Positions 22,901 to 33,596 of a stretch of DNA of 64,000 nucleotides are shown piece by piece. This DNA comes from Henckelia pumila (lineage: Eukaryota > Streptophyta > Magnoliopsida > Lamiales > Gesneriaceae), in assembly GCF_033568475.1 (NCBI RefSeq), contig NC_133121.1, positions 132,774,375-132,838,374 on the forward strand, given 5' to 3'. The stretch's first letter is position 1, and each line of letters starts with the position of its first letter. A program made the position numbers and the translations under genes. Below the pieces are notes generated by a model, which had not been told where the DNA came from, ran no database searches, and saw nothing but the letters and a program-made list of their open reading frames with translations.

Positions 22901-24098
22901 CCTGAAGCACAAAGTTCAAAATTCAGAGAATTTTATTCTGTAAAATTGCAAAGATCATTATATGGGTTAAAGCAATCCGGCCGAATGTGGTATAATCGGC
23001 TAAGTGAGCACTTGATAAAAAAAAGAATATGTAAATGATCCAATATGCCCTTGTGTTTTCATCAAGAAAACAACATCCGGATTTGTAATTATTGTTGTAT
23101 ATGTTGATGATTTAAACATCATTGGAACGAATAAAGAAATTCAAAAAGTTATGATGTACTTGAAGAAAGAATTCGAAATGAAGGATCTTTGAAAAACCAA
23201 TTATTGTCTGGGTTTACAAATCGAACAAAAGGAATGTGGAATTTTTGTTCACCAGACAAATTATACAGAAAAGATCCTTAAACGTTTTAATATGGATAAA
23301 TCAAATCCATTAAGTACTCCAATGGTTGTAAGATCATTAAACATAGAAAAGGATCCATTCCGTCCATGTGAAGATGATAAAGTTATTCTTGGTCCAGAAG
23401 TACCATATCTAAGTGTCATTGGTGCCCTTATGTATCTTGCAAATTGCACTAGACCTGATATATCTTTTGCTGTAAATTTATTGGCAAGATTCAGTTCATA
23501 TCCAACAAAGAGGCACTGGAACGGAATTAAACATATATTTCGTTATCTACGAGGAACGACAGATTTGGGACTTTTGTACTCAAAAGACATCAATCAAAGT
23601 ATCATTGGTTATGCCGATGTTGGATATTTATCTGATCCACATAAGGCACGTTCCCAAACCGGATATGTATTTACTCGTGGAGGCACCGCAATTTCTTGGC
23701 GTTCACAGAAACAAACACTCGTAACAACTTCATCAAATCATGCTGAGATTATTGCGCTACATGAAGCAAGCCGTGAATGTGTTTGGCTAAAATCAATGAC
23801 ACAACATATCCAAACTTCTTGTGGATTATCAGTAGACAAGAAGCCTGTGACGTTGTATGAAGACAATGCTGCATGTATTGCTCAAATGAAAGAAGAATAC
23901 ATCAAAAGTGACAGAACAAAACATATACCCCCAAAATTCTTTGCCTATACTCAAGAGCTTGAGAAGAATAAAAATATTGATATCTGTTATATTCAATCAA
24001 GTGAGAACTCATCAGATCTCTTCACAAAGGCACTTTCCACGACGATATTCAGAAAGCATATATACAACATTGGGATGCGCAATCTGCGGAATATGTGA
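19964..24098 (+). pseudogene. Copia-1 gag-pol, broken
   Basis: Gag begins MSNLAKFKFVALDIT at 19964 in an ACCATG context, then is internally deleted. An RGRG-type basic stretch (about 20140-20210) and a degenerate zinc knuckle (CDTPRHWSC) follow. Protease is recognisable in 20607-21038 (PDSGTTHTIL). Integrase is in 21060-21956: the zinc-binding HH..CC part with a stop, then RLDNAGEF and a QNGLTESL segment. Reverse transcriptase is in 22690-23290: YLYGSLDSDIY, then YGLKQSGRMWYNRL, a stop, then YVDDLNIIG. RNase H is in 23292-24098 (YEDNAACIAQ, FTKAL). Numerous stops and frameshifts mean it cannot encode a functional polyprotein. Confidence 0.9.
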
Positions 24099-24252
24099 AG
24101 AATCACTCATGTTAACACGAGGGGGAGTTTACGTGGCTGCACTCTTTTTCCCTTACTATGGTTTTTATCCCACTGGGTTTTTCCTAGTAAGGTTTTTAAC
24201 GAGGCAGTATAAAACACGTAATGAAGACAGTCATCATATCACGATCATCATC

Positions 24253-24263
24253 ACAAGGGGGAG
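24253..24263 (+). other. Copia-1 polypurine tract
   Basis: ACAAGGGGGAG ends immediately before the TG of the 3' LTR at 24264, the position expected for the plus-strand priming site. Confidence 0.85.
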
Positions 24264-24539
24264 TGTTGAAAAATATTATTATTATTAATATTATGTTGAA
24301 TATTGAATGTTGAATGTTGAATATTGAGTTGTAAAATGTGGAAAATTAGTGTGTGATAATGTAGATGATGATGTATTTATTTTTGGACTAATATCAAATA
24401 TGGATCTATAAATAGGTCTTTATTTGTGATGAAAAATACAATTGAGTTGAGAGAAAAATATTATAAAGTGTAGAGTTTGATATATTTTGAGTTTTTGGAG
24501 TATTTACTTTTTACCGTAAATTTTTACTTTTTCACAACA
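24264..24539 (+). repeat. Copia-1 3' LTR
   Basis: 276 bp, same ends and same TATA motif as the 5' copy. It differs by a few substitutions such as GATAATG for GATGATG and ATATCAA for ATCTCAA. Confidence 0.92.
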
Positions 24540-24929
24540 TCAAGAACATAAATGACACTATTTTTATTTTATATTAAAAACAAAAGTAAATATTGAATAT
24601 GTATCACGTAATTTAATGATTACACATATTATATGCAAATACAAAATTTTGGCAAACTTGTTAGTAAATTGAGAAAAAAAATAACTCAAATAGAAACGAA
24701 AATTCATATTATGGAATTGTAATTGATAAAATGGAAAGTATATACTATCATTTTTTATTGCCTTTATTTATTTATGTCAACAACTTAATTAGAGTGATAA
24801 AAGGGTATTATGGTCATCTTGTGAATTAAAATGACAAGTTGGAGTGTGATTAATAAAATTTAGGGTGTAAATAACATTTTCTTTATTTAATTATGTTAAG
24901 TTGTAATAATAAATTGAGATAGAGAAAAT

Positions 24930-25593
24930 TAGGGGTGACAAATTTTACAAAAATCCTGACCCGTCCCGATTCCCAACCCGTTCCTGTCCCGAATTTTTCC
25001 CGTCCCGAACTTTTCCCGACTCGAGTGGTCGGGATTTTTTTCGACCCGATCAATGTCGGGATTGGGGGATAGGAAACCCTTCCCGACCCGAATATAAAAA
25101 TAATATTTTTTAATTAAAAAAATAATTTTTTTAATTTTATGTTTTAATATTAATGTTTTATAATTATATACCATATAATTTTTTTATATTTATATTTTTT
25201 AATATTAACATTGATTTACAAATTTTTATTTTGTTTTTTTATTATTATGAATAATTATATGTTTTTTTATTAATCAAGTAGTTGTTTTAGTTTATTTGTA
25301 ATGTACTAAAAAAATGTTTTAGTTTTTTAATGGTTATATATAAAGAAATTTTAATTTATTTGTAATGTATTAAGAAATTGTTTGATTTTTTTCAAAAAAA
25401 TATTTTCATAATTTTTTTTTTTTAAAAAAATATTATTCGGGATTACCCTTTTCCGACCCGACGGGATCCCGAACATTCGGGTCCCGACACTTTTCGGGTG
25501 CGGGATCGGGAGAAAAAAAATATCCCAATTCTTATCGGGACGGGAATCGGGTAAGGGGGTTACGGGACGGGTCTCGACCCGATTCCACCCCTA
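24930..25593 (+). mobile_element. hAT-type MITE, CCCGACCCG-rich, first of an inverted pair
   Basis: Ends TAGGGGTGACA...CCACCCCTA with a perfect 8-bp target duplication GAGAAAAT at 24922-24929 and 25594-25601. Inner ends are rich in TCCCGACCCG and its complement around an AT-rich core. Length is 664 bp with no transposase. The 8-bp duplication and short terminal repeats fit the hAT superfamily. A closely similar copy lies in the opposite orientation at 26822-27499. Confidence 0.88.
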
Positions 25594-25784
25594 GAGAAAA
25601 TGGTAAAATCTGAGTATTTTAGGATTTTTAAATAATATATAAGGCTGTATTATAAAATTTTAAGTAAGTAAGTCTATTTTTAAAAATTGAGGTTTTAAAC
25701 AGGCTAGTACAACTAATCTTGTACTAGGGTAATTATGTATTTGTAATATTGATGTAATCTGGTACTTGTACTAAAAAAAATAGG

Positions 25785-25955
25785 GCAAAAACTCCTATAA
25801 AACGGTTTCAAGTGTCATTTTTATGAGACGGATCTCTTATATGGGTTATTCATTAAAAAATATTATAATTTATGCCAAAAATATTACTTATTATTATAAA
25901 TATGGGTAAGGTTGACCCGTCTCACGGATGAGACCGTCTCACAGGAGTGCTACTC
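25785..25955. mobile_element. Mutator-type MITE, copy B
   Basis: Left GCAAAAACTCCTATAAAACGG and right GAGACCGTCTCACAGGAGTGCTACTC form terminal inverted repeats around the ACTCCT(G/A)TGAGACGGTCTC motif. The interior matches copies A and C (TATGGGTTATTCATTAAAAAA, TTACTTATTATTATAAATATGGG). About 171 bp. Confidence 0.8.
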
Positions 25956-26029
25956 AAAAAAATAATACAACTAATTTCTCAAATGGAAATCGAGTCTTGT
26001 TAAAATTTTAAATATAAAAAACCAATTGG

Positions 26030-26201
26030 CAAAAACTCCTATGAGATGGTCTCAAGGGTTATTTTTATGAAACAGATCTTTTGTATGGGTTATCAATTAA
26101 AAAGTATTACAATTTATGTCAAAAGTATTACTTATTATTATAAATATGGGTAGGGTTGACCCGTCTTACGGATGAAACCGTCTCACAGGAGTGTTACTCA
26201 A
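26030..26201. mobile_element. Mutator-type MITE, copy C
   Basis: Starts CAAAAACTCCTATGAGATGG and ends CGTCTCACAGGAGTGTTACTCAA. Flanks ACCAATTGG (26021-26029) and ACCAATTTG (26202-26210) match at 8 of 9 positions, supporting a 9-bp Mutator-style target duplication. Same orientation as copy B, which ends only about 75 bp before it. Confidence 0.82.
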
Positions 26202-26210
26202 ACCAATTTG

Positions 26211-26821
26211 GTACACACACATATATGTATTCGGTATAATATATTAATATTAATTCGATTACAAAAATATTTTAGAAAATGAATAAAAAATTTATAATTA
26301 TTTTTTTAGTGATTACAGTGTTTGCAACCTCTTGATTATCCATTTTTCTTAACAAATTGATTATAAAATTTTTATTAACAAACTTGTGTAAAAGAAATCT
26401 ATAATCAGTTTTTTATTTTATTTTATTGTAAACACTGCATGAAAATTGTTGGCAATAATATGTACATGAATTTGAGAAAGAACATGTAGAGGCGTGATTG
26501 GACGAGAGTTTTAGGTGATTATTTTGTAATGCTCTTTTTTAATAACACGATGATGATGATAATAGATATGGATTGTCCATGAATCTAGATTTTTTTTATT
26601 AAAAAAAAAAAAAGTTTAGCAGGGAATGAGAAAACATAAATTTTGCCTCAGGGACCAGACAACAAACCTTTTTTTTTTTTTTTTTTATTGAAGATTTATT
26701 GATCATTTTTCTTTATTGGTATTTCTTTTAGTACAGTATGAGGAAATCGATGATTTTTTGTTTTTACTAAAATGCGATTCTTTAAAAATAAAAATAAAAA
26801 AATCAACGTTTTAGTTAAATG
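26211..26821. other. AT-rich spacer between MITEs
   Basis: No gene or element end was recognised. Long A and T runs occur, including a T run of about 18 near 26670. Confidence 0.5.
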
Positions 26822-27499
26822 TAGGGGTGGAATCGGGTTGAGACCCGTCCCGTAACCCCCTTAATCGATTTTCGTCCCGATAGGAATTGAAATATTTTTT
26901 TTCTCCCAATCCCGCACCCGAAAAGTGTCAGGACCCGAATGTTCGGGATCCCGTCGGGTCGGGAGAGGGTAATCCCAAATAATATTTTTTTTTAAAAAAA
27001 ATTCTATGAAAATATTTTCTTGAAAAAAATTTATGAAAAAATCAAACAATTTCTTAATACATTACAAATAAATCAAAATTTCTTTATACATAACCATTAA
27101 AAAACTAAAACATTTTTTTAGTACATTACAAATAAACTAAAACAACTACTTGATTAATAAAAAAACATATAATTATTCATAATAATAAAAAAAACAAAAT
27201 AAAAATTTATAGCTCAATGTTAATATTAAAAAAGATAAATATAAAAAAAATTATATGGCATTTAATTATAAAACATTAATATTAAAATATAAAATTTTAA
27301 AAAATTATTTTTTTAATTAAAAAATATTTTTTTTATATTCGAATCGGATCGAAAATCCCGTCGGGAAGGGTTGCCTATCCCGATCCCGACATTGATCGGG
27401 TCGAGAAAAATCCCGACCACTCGGGTCGAAAAAAGTTCGAGACGAAAACGGGTTGAGAATCAGGACAGGTCAAAATTTATGTAAAATTTGTCACCCCTA
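26822..27499 (-). mobile_element. hAT-type MITE, second of the inverted pair
   Basis: Starts TAGGGGTGGAATCGGG and ends TTTGTCACCCCTA, which is the 24930 element read on the other strand. Flanks GTTAAATG (26814-26821) and GTTAAATT (27500-27507) match at 7 of 8 positions. 678 bp, no coding capacity. The different flanking duplications show that the two copies inserted independently. Confidence 0.87.
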
Positions 27500-27680
27500 G
27501 TTAAATTTGTATGTACTTTTCGTAAAAAAGTATACTTTTTTTTCTTTTTTTTTTCCCCTAAAAATACATAGTCAAAAACTTGAGACCAAAATGATTACAA
27601 AATAGACAAAGATTCAAATATATTACATACTAATATATTATATAATAATTGCATTTTTGGGTATGCTAAACAATCCCAAA

Positions 27681-27990
27681 TAGGGGTGTAATCAAGTCGA
27701 GTCGAGCCGAGTAGCACACTACCCGAGCTCGACTCATATTTAACTACTTGAGCTCGAGCTCGATCGAGTAGTTAATTTCGTAGTTAATTTTGTACTCGAG
27801 CTCGAGATCGTCTATATCTCGAGCTCGAAAATTATATATAATTATATATAAATATATATAAATAAAAAATTATATGAATAAATAAATAAATAAAATATTA
27901 CATACATTATATTTATATATATATTTATATTATATTTTATATTTATATGTGTTATCGAGTAGCTCGCGAGCTATTCGAACATACAGTTTT
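27681..27990. repeat. GAGCTCGAGCTCG-rich MITE-like repeat
   Basis: Starts TAGGGGTGTAATCAAGTCGAG and carries several GAGCTCGAGCTCGA / CTCGAGCTCGAG palindromes around an AT-rich centre, then TCGAGTAGCTCGCGAGCT near the right edge. The left terminus resembles the hAT MITEs here, but no matching right terminus or target duplication was found, so it is probably truncated. Confidence 0.55.
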
Positions 27991-28189
27991 TTCAATGAGG
28001 TTAATAGTTTTTTAAATTCTAATGAGTGGACAATGTCCTCACGTACTACAGAGTAACCCTTGATGTATTTCCATTATCTGCTAGAAAACGGAAACCATCT
28101 ACATGAATCCAGTGTCAGTTTGTGTTGGTTTCAATTTTTTTCACACGCTGTGAATTCTTACTTGAACCGTGTACTTCCTTCCACCAACC

Positions 28190-31100
28190 TTATGTTTCAA
28201 GAAAGTTGACACGCATTTCAGATCCCACAATAGTAAGTATTTCATCCACCCTGCAAAAGGCTCGACAGTAGAGAAATGGTTGAAATAAATAAAGAAATAA
28301 TTATGTCGAAGGAAGTCTTCTCACCATTATTGGCGAATTCAAGTTACAAAACGTAGGATACTTGCAGAGGTTTAAAAATCACCGAGAATTGTCATTCAAA
28401 TTGAAGGTCAATACCGAATAAAGTCATCCAACTCAACACATGTTAAGATGAACGGGATGAATGGGTGCGCCTTAGAGCTGTGCGCTAAGAGAGAGGAATG
28501 CTCAATCAAAGTGAGACACACTGAGGCATGATATTCTGAAATCTAGATGCTTGAAAAAGAATTATGTAGCATCTAATATGATATTTACAAACTATTAAAT
28601 AATACCAAAAACAAATATTTATTCCTGTATACATGGTGTACTGTTATATTGCATTTCACTTGGCATTCACAATCCATATTAACCTCGACATGAAATTAGC
28701 AACAGGGTTGCATTCAAATAACAAAGAAAGTAGACAAAATTGTGAGCATGTAATTACCTGCTTCTATTTATGCTCACATCGACCATCCATGTTGTTATAT
28801 AAACCTGTAGAGTGAGAGTTAAGTTTAGTAAAAATACTAAAGAGAGCAAAAAATATTTGAACGAGGTTTTTTTTATGTATATGATATTTGCATTTACATA
28901 CATGCAGACTTACGGACAAATACACACTTTTGTTGGTAGATCCATTACACATTTAAGCACATCCTTATATTTTTGTCATTTATTAGCATATGTAAGTATA
29001 ACCACACAAAGGGCAATATATGGAGATTAAATGTATTCATTTTATTCCTTAACTCGTTGTATCGTAGAATTCCAAACAGGGAATCGAGCACATTTACAAG
29101 TACCCTGATCTAGTGCATTATAGTTAATGCCATTATGTTGGAGGAAGACAGTTGGTACTATGCACTTGCAGATAGAATACGAAAGGCACCATTAATGGTA
29201 AATTTTAGGTCTAAACATTTTAGACCATATACTTTGCAAATAGCATTACCACATTAGCATGACAGATGATGTGAATGAATAAATGATTTGTTAGAATTGA
29301 ATTGAATACACAATCATGCATGCTGGACAAAGGCAAACACACAGACGATTGATCATTCGCTCCTAAAGAACAATGGAGGTAGGTGGTATGATCAATACCT
29401 GTAGAACATCACAATTCTGTTTTTGTTTCAGTTGAACAGTTGATGTACTAGATGTGCAACTCTCAAGGGATGACAACATCGGTTCACAAGTTTCTTTTGA
29501 AAGCAAGTTAGAGATACACAGATCCTTGAATTCCCCCTCATAGAATTCATCAGACCAATTCAAACCAACAACTTCTGCAACATTATCATCATAGATTGAG
29601 AGCAAATCCAATACAAGCAACCGCTGCAACAGTGGTATTTGAGATGGCGAGTTAAAAAAATATGCAATACAAGTTAAAGGAGAAAAAATAAAAATATCCT
29701 TAAAAGTGGCCAAATATAACTGGATTCACCTTCAGCTTTATCTCTGATATAAACATTTGAACAACCTCCCACGCTAGTTCCTCTGCAAAACTGTAAAGGT
29801 TAGCTAACCTATCCGATAAAGACCCATTAACTGAGTAAGGTGGAACAATGAAAATTTCAAAAATGGGTTGAGGACAGGGTAACATCAAATAAGGATGGAA
29901 GAGGGATATACTTAAGACTAATTTTGTGATTGCTCCATTTTGGCTTAAATGATGCTCCAGCCACATCCCAATCCCTCGTGAATGAGATGTTTAAACAATT
30001 TATAAGGTATTCTGAAACTGTATTTTTTTATGATACCATTGTATACGGAAAAGATATCAAGTCTCAAAAACCAGTTTCAGGAGCACAAAATCTTCAATCA
30101 ACATCCTAATACATGCAACCACCTCTCTAGAAATACCAATCCTCCTAAACATTGCAAGCAATCAATAAAAATTTAAACCATGCACTATAACTGAAGGTAA
30201 TTATGAATTTCTATTCCTATGAAATCAGGCCTCAGGGCCATCATTGCATATTTGAGTTTACCACTACACACAATTTGTTCGACTAAATTGACCAGAGATG
30301 ATAAGAATAAGCTTCAGACAAGTATCGATGTCTGATACAATAAGAAGGCATAAACCGAATGAGAATTAAAGTTTCAACAATGCACATACCAAACAGAGCA
30401 ACTGACCAGAAGGTAAAAACAGGTATTCCACCACAGTCACCACTATCATTGCTACCCTCGGAGCTGTAAGAAAACTGAGCTAATGGGCTGCTGCTAGTCA
30501 CTCTATTGTAACACCTCATGGAGTTGCAAGAGTTGACCATATGAGTCACAACTGTTACCTAGAAAATAGTTTCCCAAGAGTTATAAATGCATGCTCCGTT
30601 GATACATTACCCTCCAGCAAGAAGCCAAGTAGAAGCAACGATTTATTCATACAGTTCTAAACAAAAGTTTTTGCATCAAAATATTAAACAAAGTAACATG
30701 ATATTGAATAAATACAAATTATCACTCCTCTTGGAGCATTTGCATGTTGTTGACGTGAAATATGGTAATATATGTTATGAAAGGCATAAGAGGAGCAATT
30801 TCTTTTCCAGTCTAGTTTTCAGAGACAAGCTAGACTCCCATAATCCAGAATACTAACAGATGTTTGTTATTGAATTCATTCGATGTTATAGTGCCAGGTT
30901 CCAGAATGTCCAATGTATATAAGCAGTTGTGTTACTATAAGAATAAGAACACAAAAACGACCAAGTCTTCTCTAATTTTTCATACGAGAACATTTAACCA
31001 CAAAGACAAGAGACATTAATTCATAACCAATGAAGATACTTAGCAATACATATTATCCTTCAATCTTATTTAGAGATGAAATTTATCAAAATTAAATTCA

Positions 31101-31687
31101 AGGGTAAGATAAACATTGTCAAGTCATATAAATTTACATTGAGATTATGTGAAACTGAATTCAAGCGTTGATTGGAAATTTCATTAGAAAAAATAAACGT
31201 TTTTGATAGCTAAGTAAGCAATTTCCTCTTGTAAAGATTGAATTCAAAATCAAAATCCATGAATCTCACACTTGAGCTTGATTTGCAATTGAAACTAAGA
31301 CAGAGAGTTGCATTTCATTTCATGTATAGCTCTGCTAACAGAAAAGAATACTCAAATAAAACCCAGAAAGTTAGAGGGTCCATAATAATATATGACAACA
31401 TAAAGTTATGCACATATTACATCATACAAGCTATCTTTTATATTATAAGTCTTTCATTATAAGTCTTTCATAGGAATGAAGTGCATGAATCCTTCAACTA
31501 AAACACAGTACAGAAAAAATGTTCGTATTGTTCACAAAAAATGGATGATGGTGAAATATACTTTACTTACCATATCTCTGTAAGATGATAGCAGTTTGCT
31601 TCTATAAAGCTCCTGAAAAAACAAAAGATGTTACATGCCTCACGCATAGACAACAGATGTTCGTATAGACACATACAGAGAGAGGTG

Positions 31688-31723
<36 letters not shown>

Positions 31724-33404
31724 CACATAGGCATAGGTTTCAAACTAAAACCTCATCCAGCACCTAGTTAGTGTACAGAGATCACACAAAACAAAAGATA
31801 TTAAACGTATATAACATAACTTACGCAGTCCATTCCATCAAGATCATCAAACAAAAGTACCTTGGAAACAACATCGATACCCATTAAAAATACTAAGATT
31901 AATATATGTGAAGTCATCTTGTTTAGCAAGAACATAAAAGGCAACAGGTCAAATAAACCTCTTAGTGTCGAGTGTTATAACATCATAAAGTACAAGGGTT
32001 ATTTTTGACAACATCATTAACTAGTTTTAATTCGAACGTTAGGATTTATGATGCTTCATGTGATTTGTTGGGCTCACAGGAGTAGCTGAGAGCACCAATA
32101 AAAGTTCACTCATCCGTCATGCACATTTATAATCAGCATACAATTCCGAATAATCATTTCCCACATTTGTCCCAAAATCTGTGTTCCGATTCACTACTTT
32201 GATCATCAAATTACAAGAGCGTCATTGATATAAACTATTGAAAATTGCAATATGGCTTTATGAAAGATAAAATGAAAACTTTCATGTCCTTTATTTATGT
32301 TTTCAACGATTCAACGAATATACAAGTTTCAGTCATTCATGAAAAAATCATTAGCTGTTCATTAATCTGTGAATTATGCAGACACTTTAAAGTAAAAAAC
32401 AACAAGGAGAGCAAAGGAAAACGAAATGGGGACTGATGATACATGCCTGCTGCTTGAACAATTTCCGACGAGTCTTTTTTTTAATGTCAGGCATGTCACT
32501 CAAAACATTCATATCCATTCCATCCATGTACCTGACATAATCCACAAGTAGGAATGTAGGATGCTAAACACGCAATGTTCACAACGCTTTATACACCAAA
32601 TAACTGTTTAAAGGAATGCTAATCTGTGAGAAGCCCTCCAGTAACCTCCAAGGATGCCCTCATATAAATCGAACAGGAGACCACAACCTTCCAATGCTAG
32701 TCTCTTCATTTTACCCCCCAGATCATGGTTATTAGGTATGCTAGGCAGACGTGTTCGATTTATAGAAGCTAGGTGCCACAAAGCTAAATATGTTTAAATT
32801 TCTTTAAAGTCCACTTTCATCCCCTCTTTTTAACTCATCATTTTGCCCCGGCTTATGGAAATCGTAAAAATCAAACAGGAATGGAAGAAAATGTTAAATA
32901 TTAACCTCAAAATTATCAAATTTGGTGGTGGAGCAAGCACAAGCGGTATAAGAAGTGTGTCAATCGCTACCGTCATTAGAAAAATCTAGAAGAAATGCTA
33001 AGATATGGGATAGAGAGGCTTTTGAAAGTTTTAGCTTTCACAAGAATTTTCCTTTCACGACATGATTCAAAAGCTGTACCTTCCCTAGTCTTGTTGCACA
33101 TACATGAAAATATGCACATAATTTCTTTAAATTAAATTTTCCTCTTATTTTACATTGCTTGAGAGTATAGAGCGTACTTCTGGGAGAGGTATGAGTTGAC
33201 AATGGAGGTGGCATGAGAGCGGCCGGCGGCGGCAGCGCTGCTCCAGTCGCGGCGAAGAGAAGCCAGCTTCGACCACTGGTTTCGGACATTTCTCTGAGCA
33301 GCTGGCCTCCATAGCCGCGCCGCTGAGGATGAAACCGGCGCCGTAGCGTGCTCGAAATTTCGTAAGATCCCTGTAGACTCTCGTTGGGGAGTGTTTGGCT
33401 CCAT
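28190..33404 (-). CDS. Conserved plant protein of unknown function (8 exons, 302 aa)
   Basis: Minus-strand exons: 33178-33404, 32447-32531, 31571-31612, 30390-30558, 29730-29782, 29399-29623, 28758-28804, 28190-28250. The join is 909 nt with all phases consistent and one stop at the end. The protein starts MEPNTPQREST and contains NVRNQWSKLASLR, VLSDMPDIKKK, ELYRSKLLSSYRDM, VVTHMVNSCNSMRCY, GGIPVFTFWSV, EELAWEVVQMF, NWSDEFYEGEF, VYITTWMVDVSI and VDEILTIVG. I recognise this as a conserved plant family, but I know no function or named domain for it, and I see no signal peptide or membrane segment. Intron 2 uses a GC donor (AG|GCATGT at 32447/32446). It is transcribed divergently from Asterix, 192 bp away. 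A (GT)n repeat lies in intron 2. Confidence 0.87.
31691..31721. repeat. (GT)n microsatellite
   Basis: Fifteen uninterrupted GT units inside intron 2 of the 302-aa gene. Confidence 0.97.
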
Positions 33405-33508
33405 TTATCTCTGGTTTTTCACTGTTGTATGTAACATTCTGCCGTATGTATTTATGCTTTAGGTTTATTGTTTTCTTTTTGAAAAAACAAAAACCGAAAA
33501 TTATTAAG

Positions 33509-33540
<32 letters not shown>

Positions 33541-33596
33541 AAGTGAACGAACGGTAGGGAACGGTAGGGGTCCAAAGCAGCAACTAGTGGGGAGAG
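33405..33596. promoter_or_regulatory. Divergent promoter between the 302-aa gene and Asterix
   Basis: Only 192 bp separate the two start codons, which face away from each other, so both promoters and both 5' untranslated regions must lie here or overlap the genes. It contains a (TTA)n/(ATT)n run at 33512-33541 and a repeated ACGGTAGGG motif at about 33550-33570, close to the Asterix start. No clear TATA box was seen for either direction. Confidence 0.7.
33512..33541. repeat. (TTA)n microsatellite in the divergent promoter
   Basis: About nine uninterrupted ATT units, roughly midway between the two start codons. Confidence 0.95.

Larger units (their letters stand above)
18715..24539 (+). mobile_element. 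Copia-1: complete but decayed Ty1/copia LTR retrotransposon
   Basis: Two direct 276-bp LTRs (18715-18990 and 24264-24539) begin TGTTGAAAAATATT and end TTTTTCACAACA. The flanks TCTAG and TCAAG are a 5-bp target duplication with one mismatch. Domain order is gag, protease, integrase, reverse transcriptase, RNase H, which is diagnostic for the copia superfamily. I count about 7 substitutions and two 3-bp indels between the LTRs, so the insertion is not very recent. The coding region is broken by many stops and frameshifts. It is nested inside the Mutator-like element 18025-24881. Confidence 0.93.
18025..24881. mobile_element. Non-autonomous Mutator-like element hosting a Copia insertion
   Basis: The outer ends are an inverted repeat: left GAGAATGTTATTTACACTTCAAATTTTGTTAATCACACTCCAAC, and the complement of the right end GAAAATGTTATTTACACCCTAAATTTTATTAATCACACTCCAAC. 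Similarity continues for about 220 bp to TTTTTTTTCTCAATTTAC in both arms. A perfect 9-bp direct repeat TTTATTTAA flanks it (18016-18024 and 24882-24890). Subtracting the Copia element at 18715-24539 leaves about 1.03 kb without a transposase, so it is a non-autonomous MULE that was already in place when Copia-1 landed. Confidence 0.85.
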
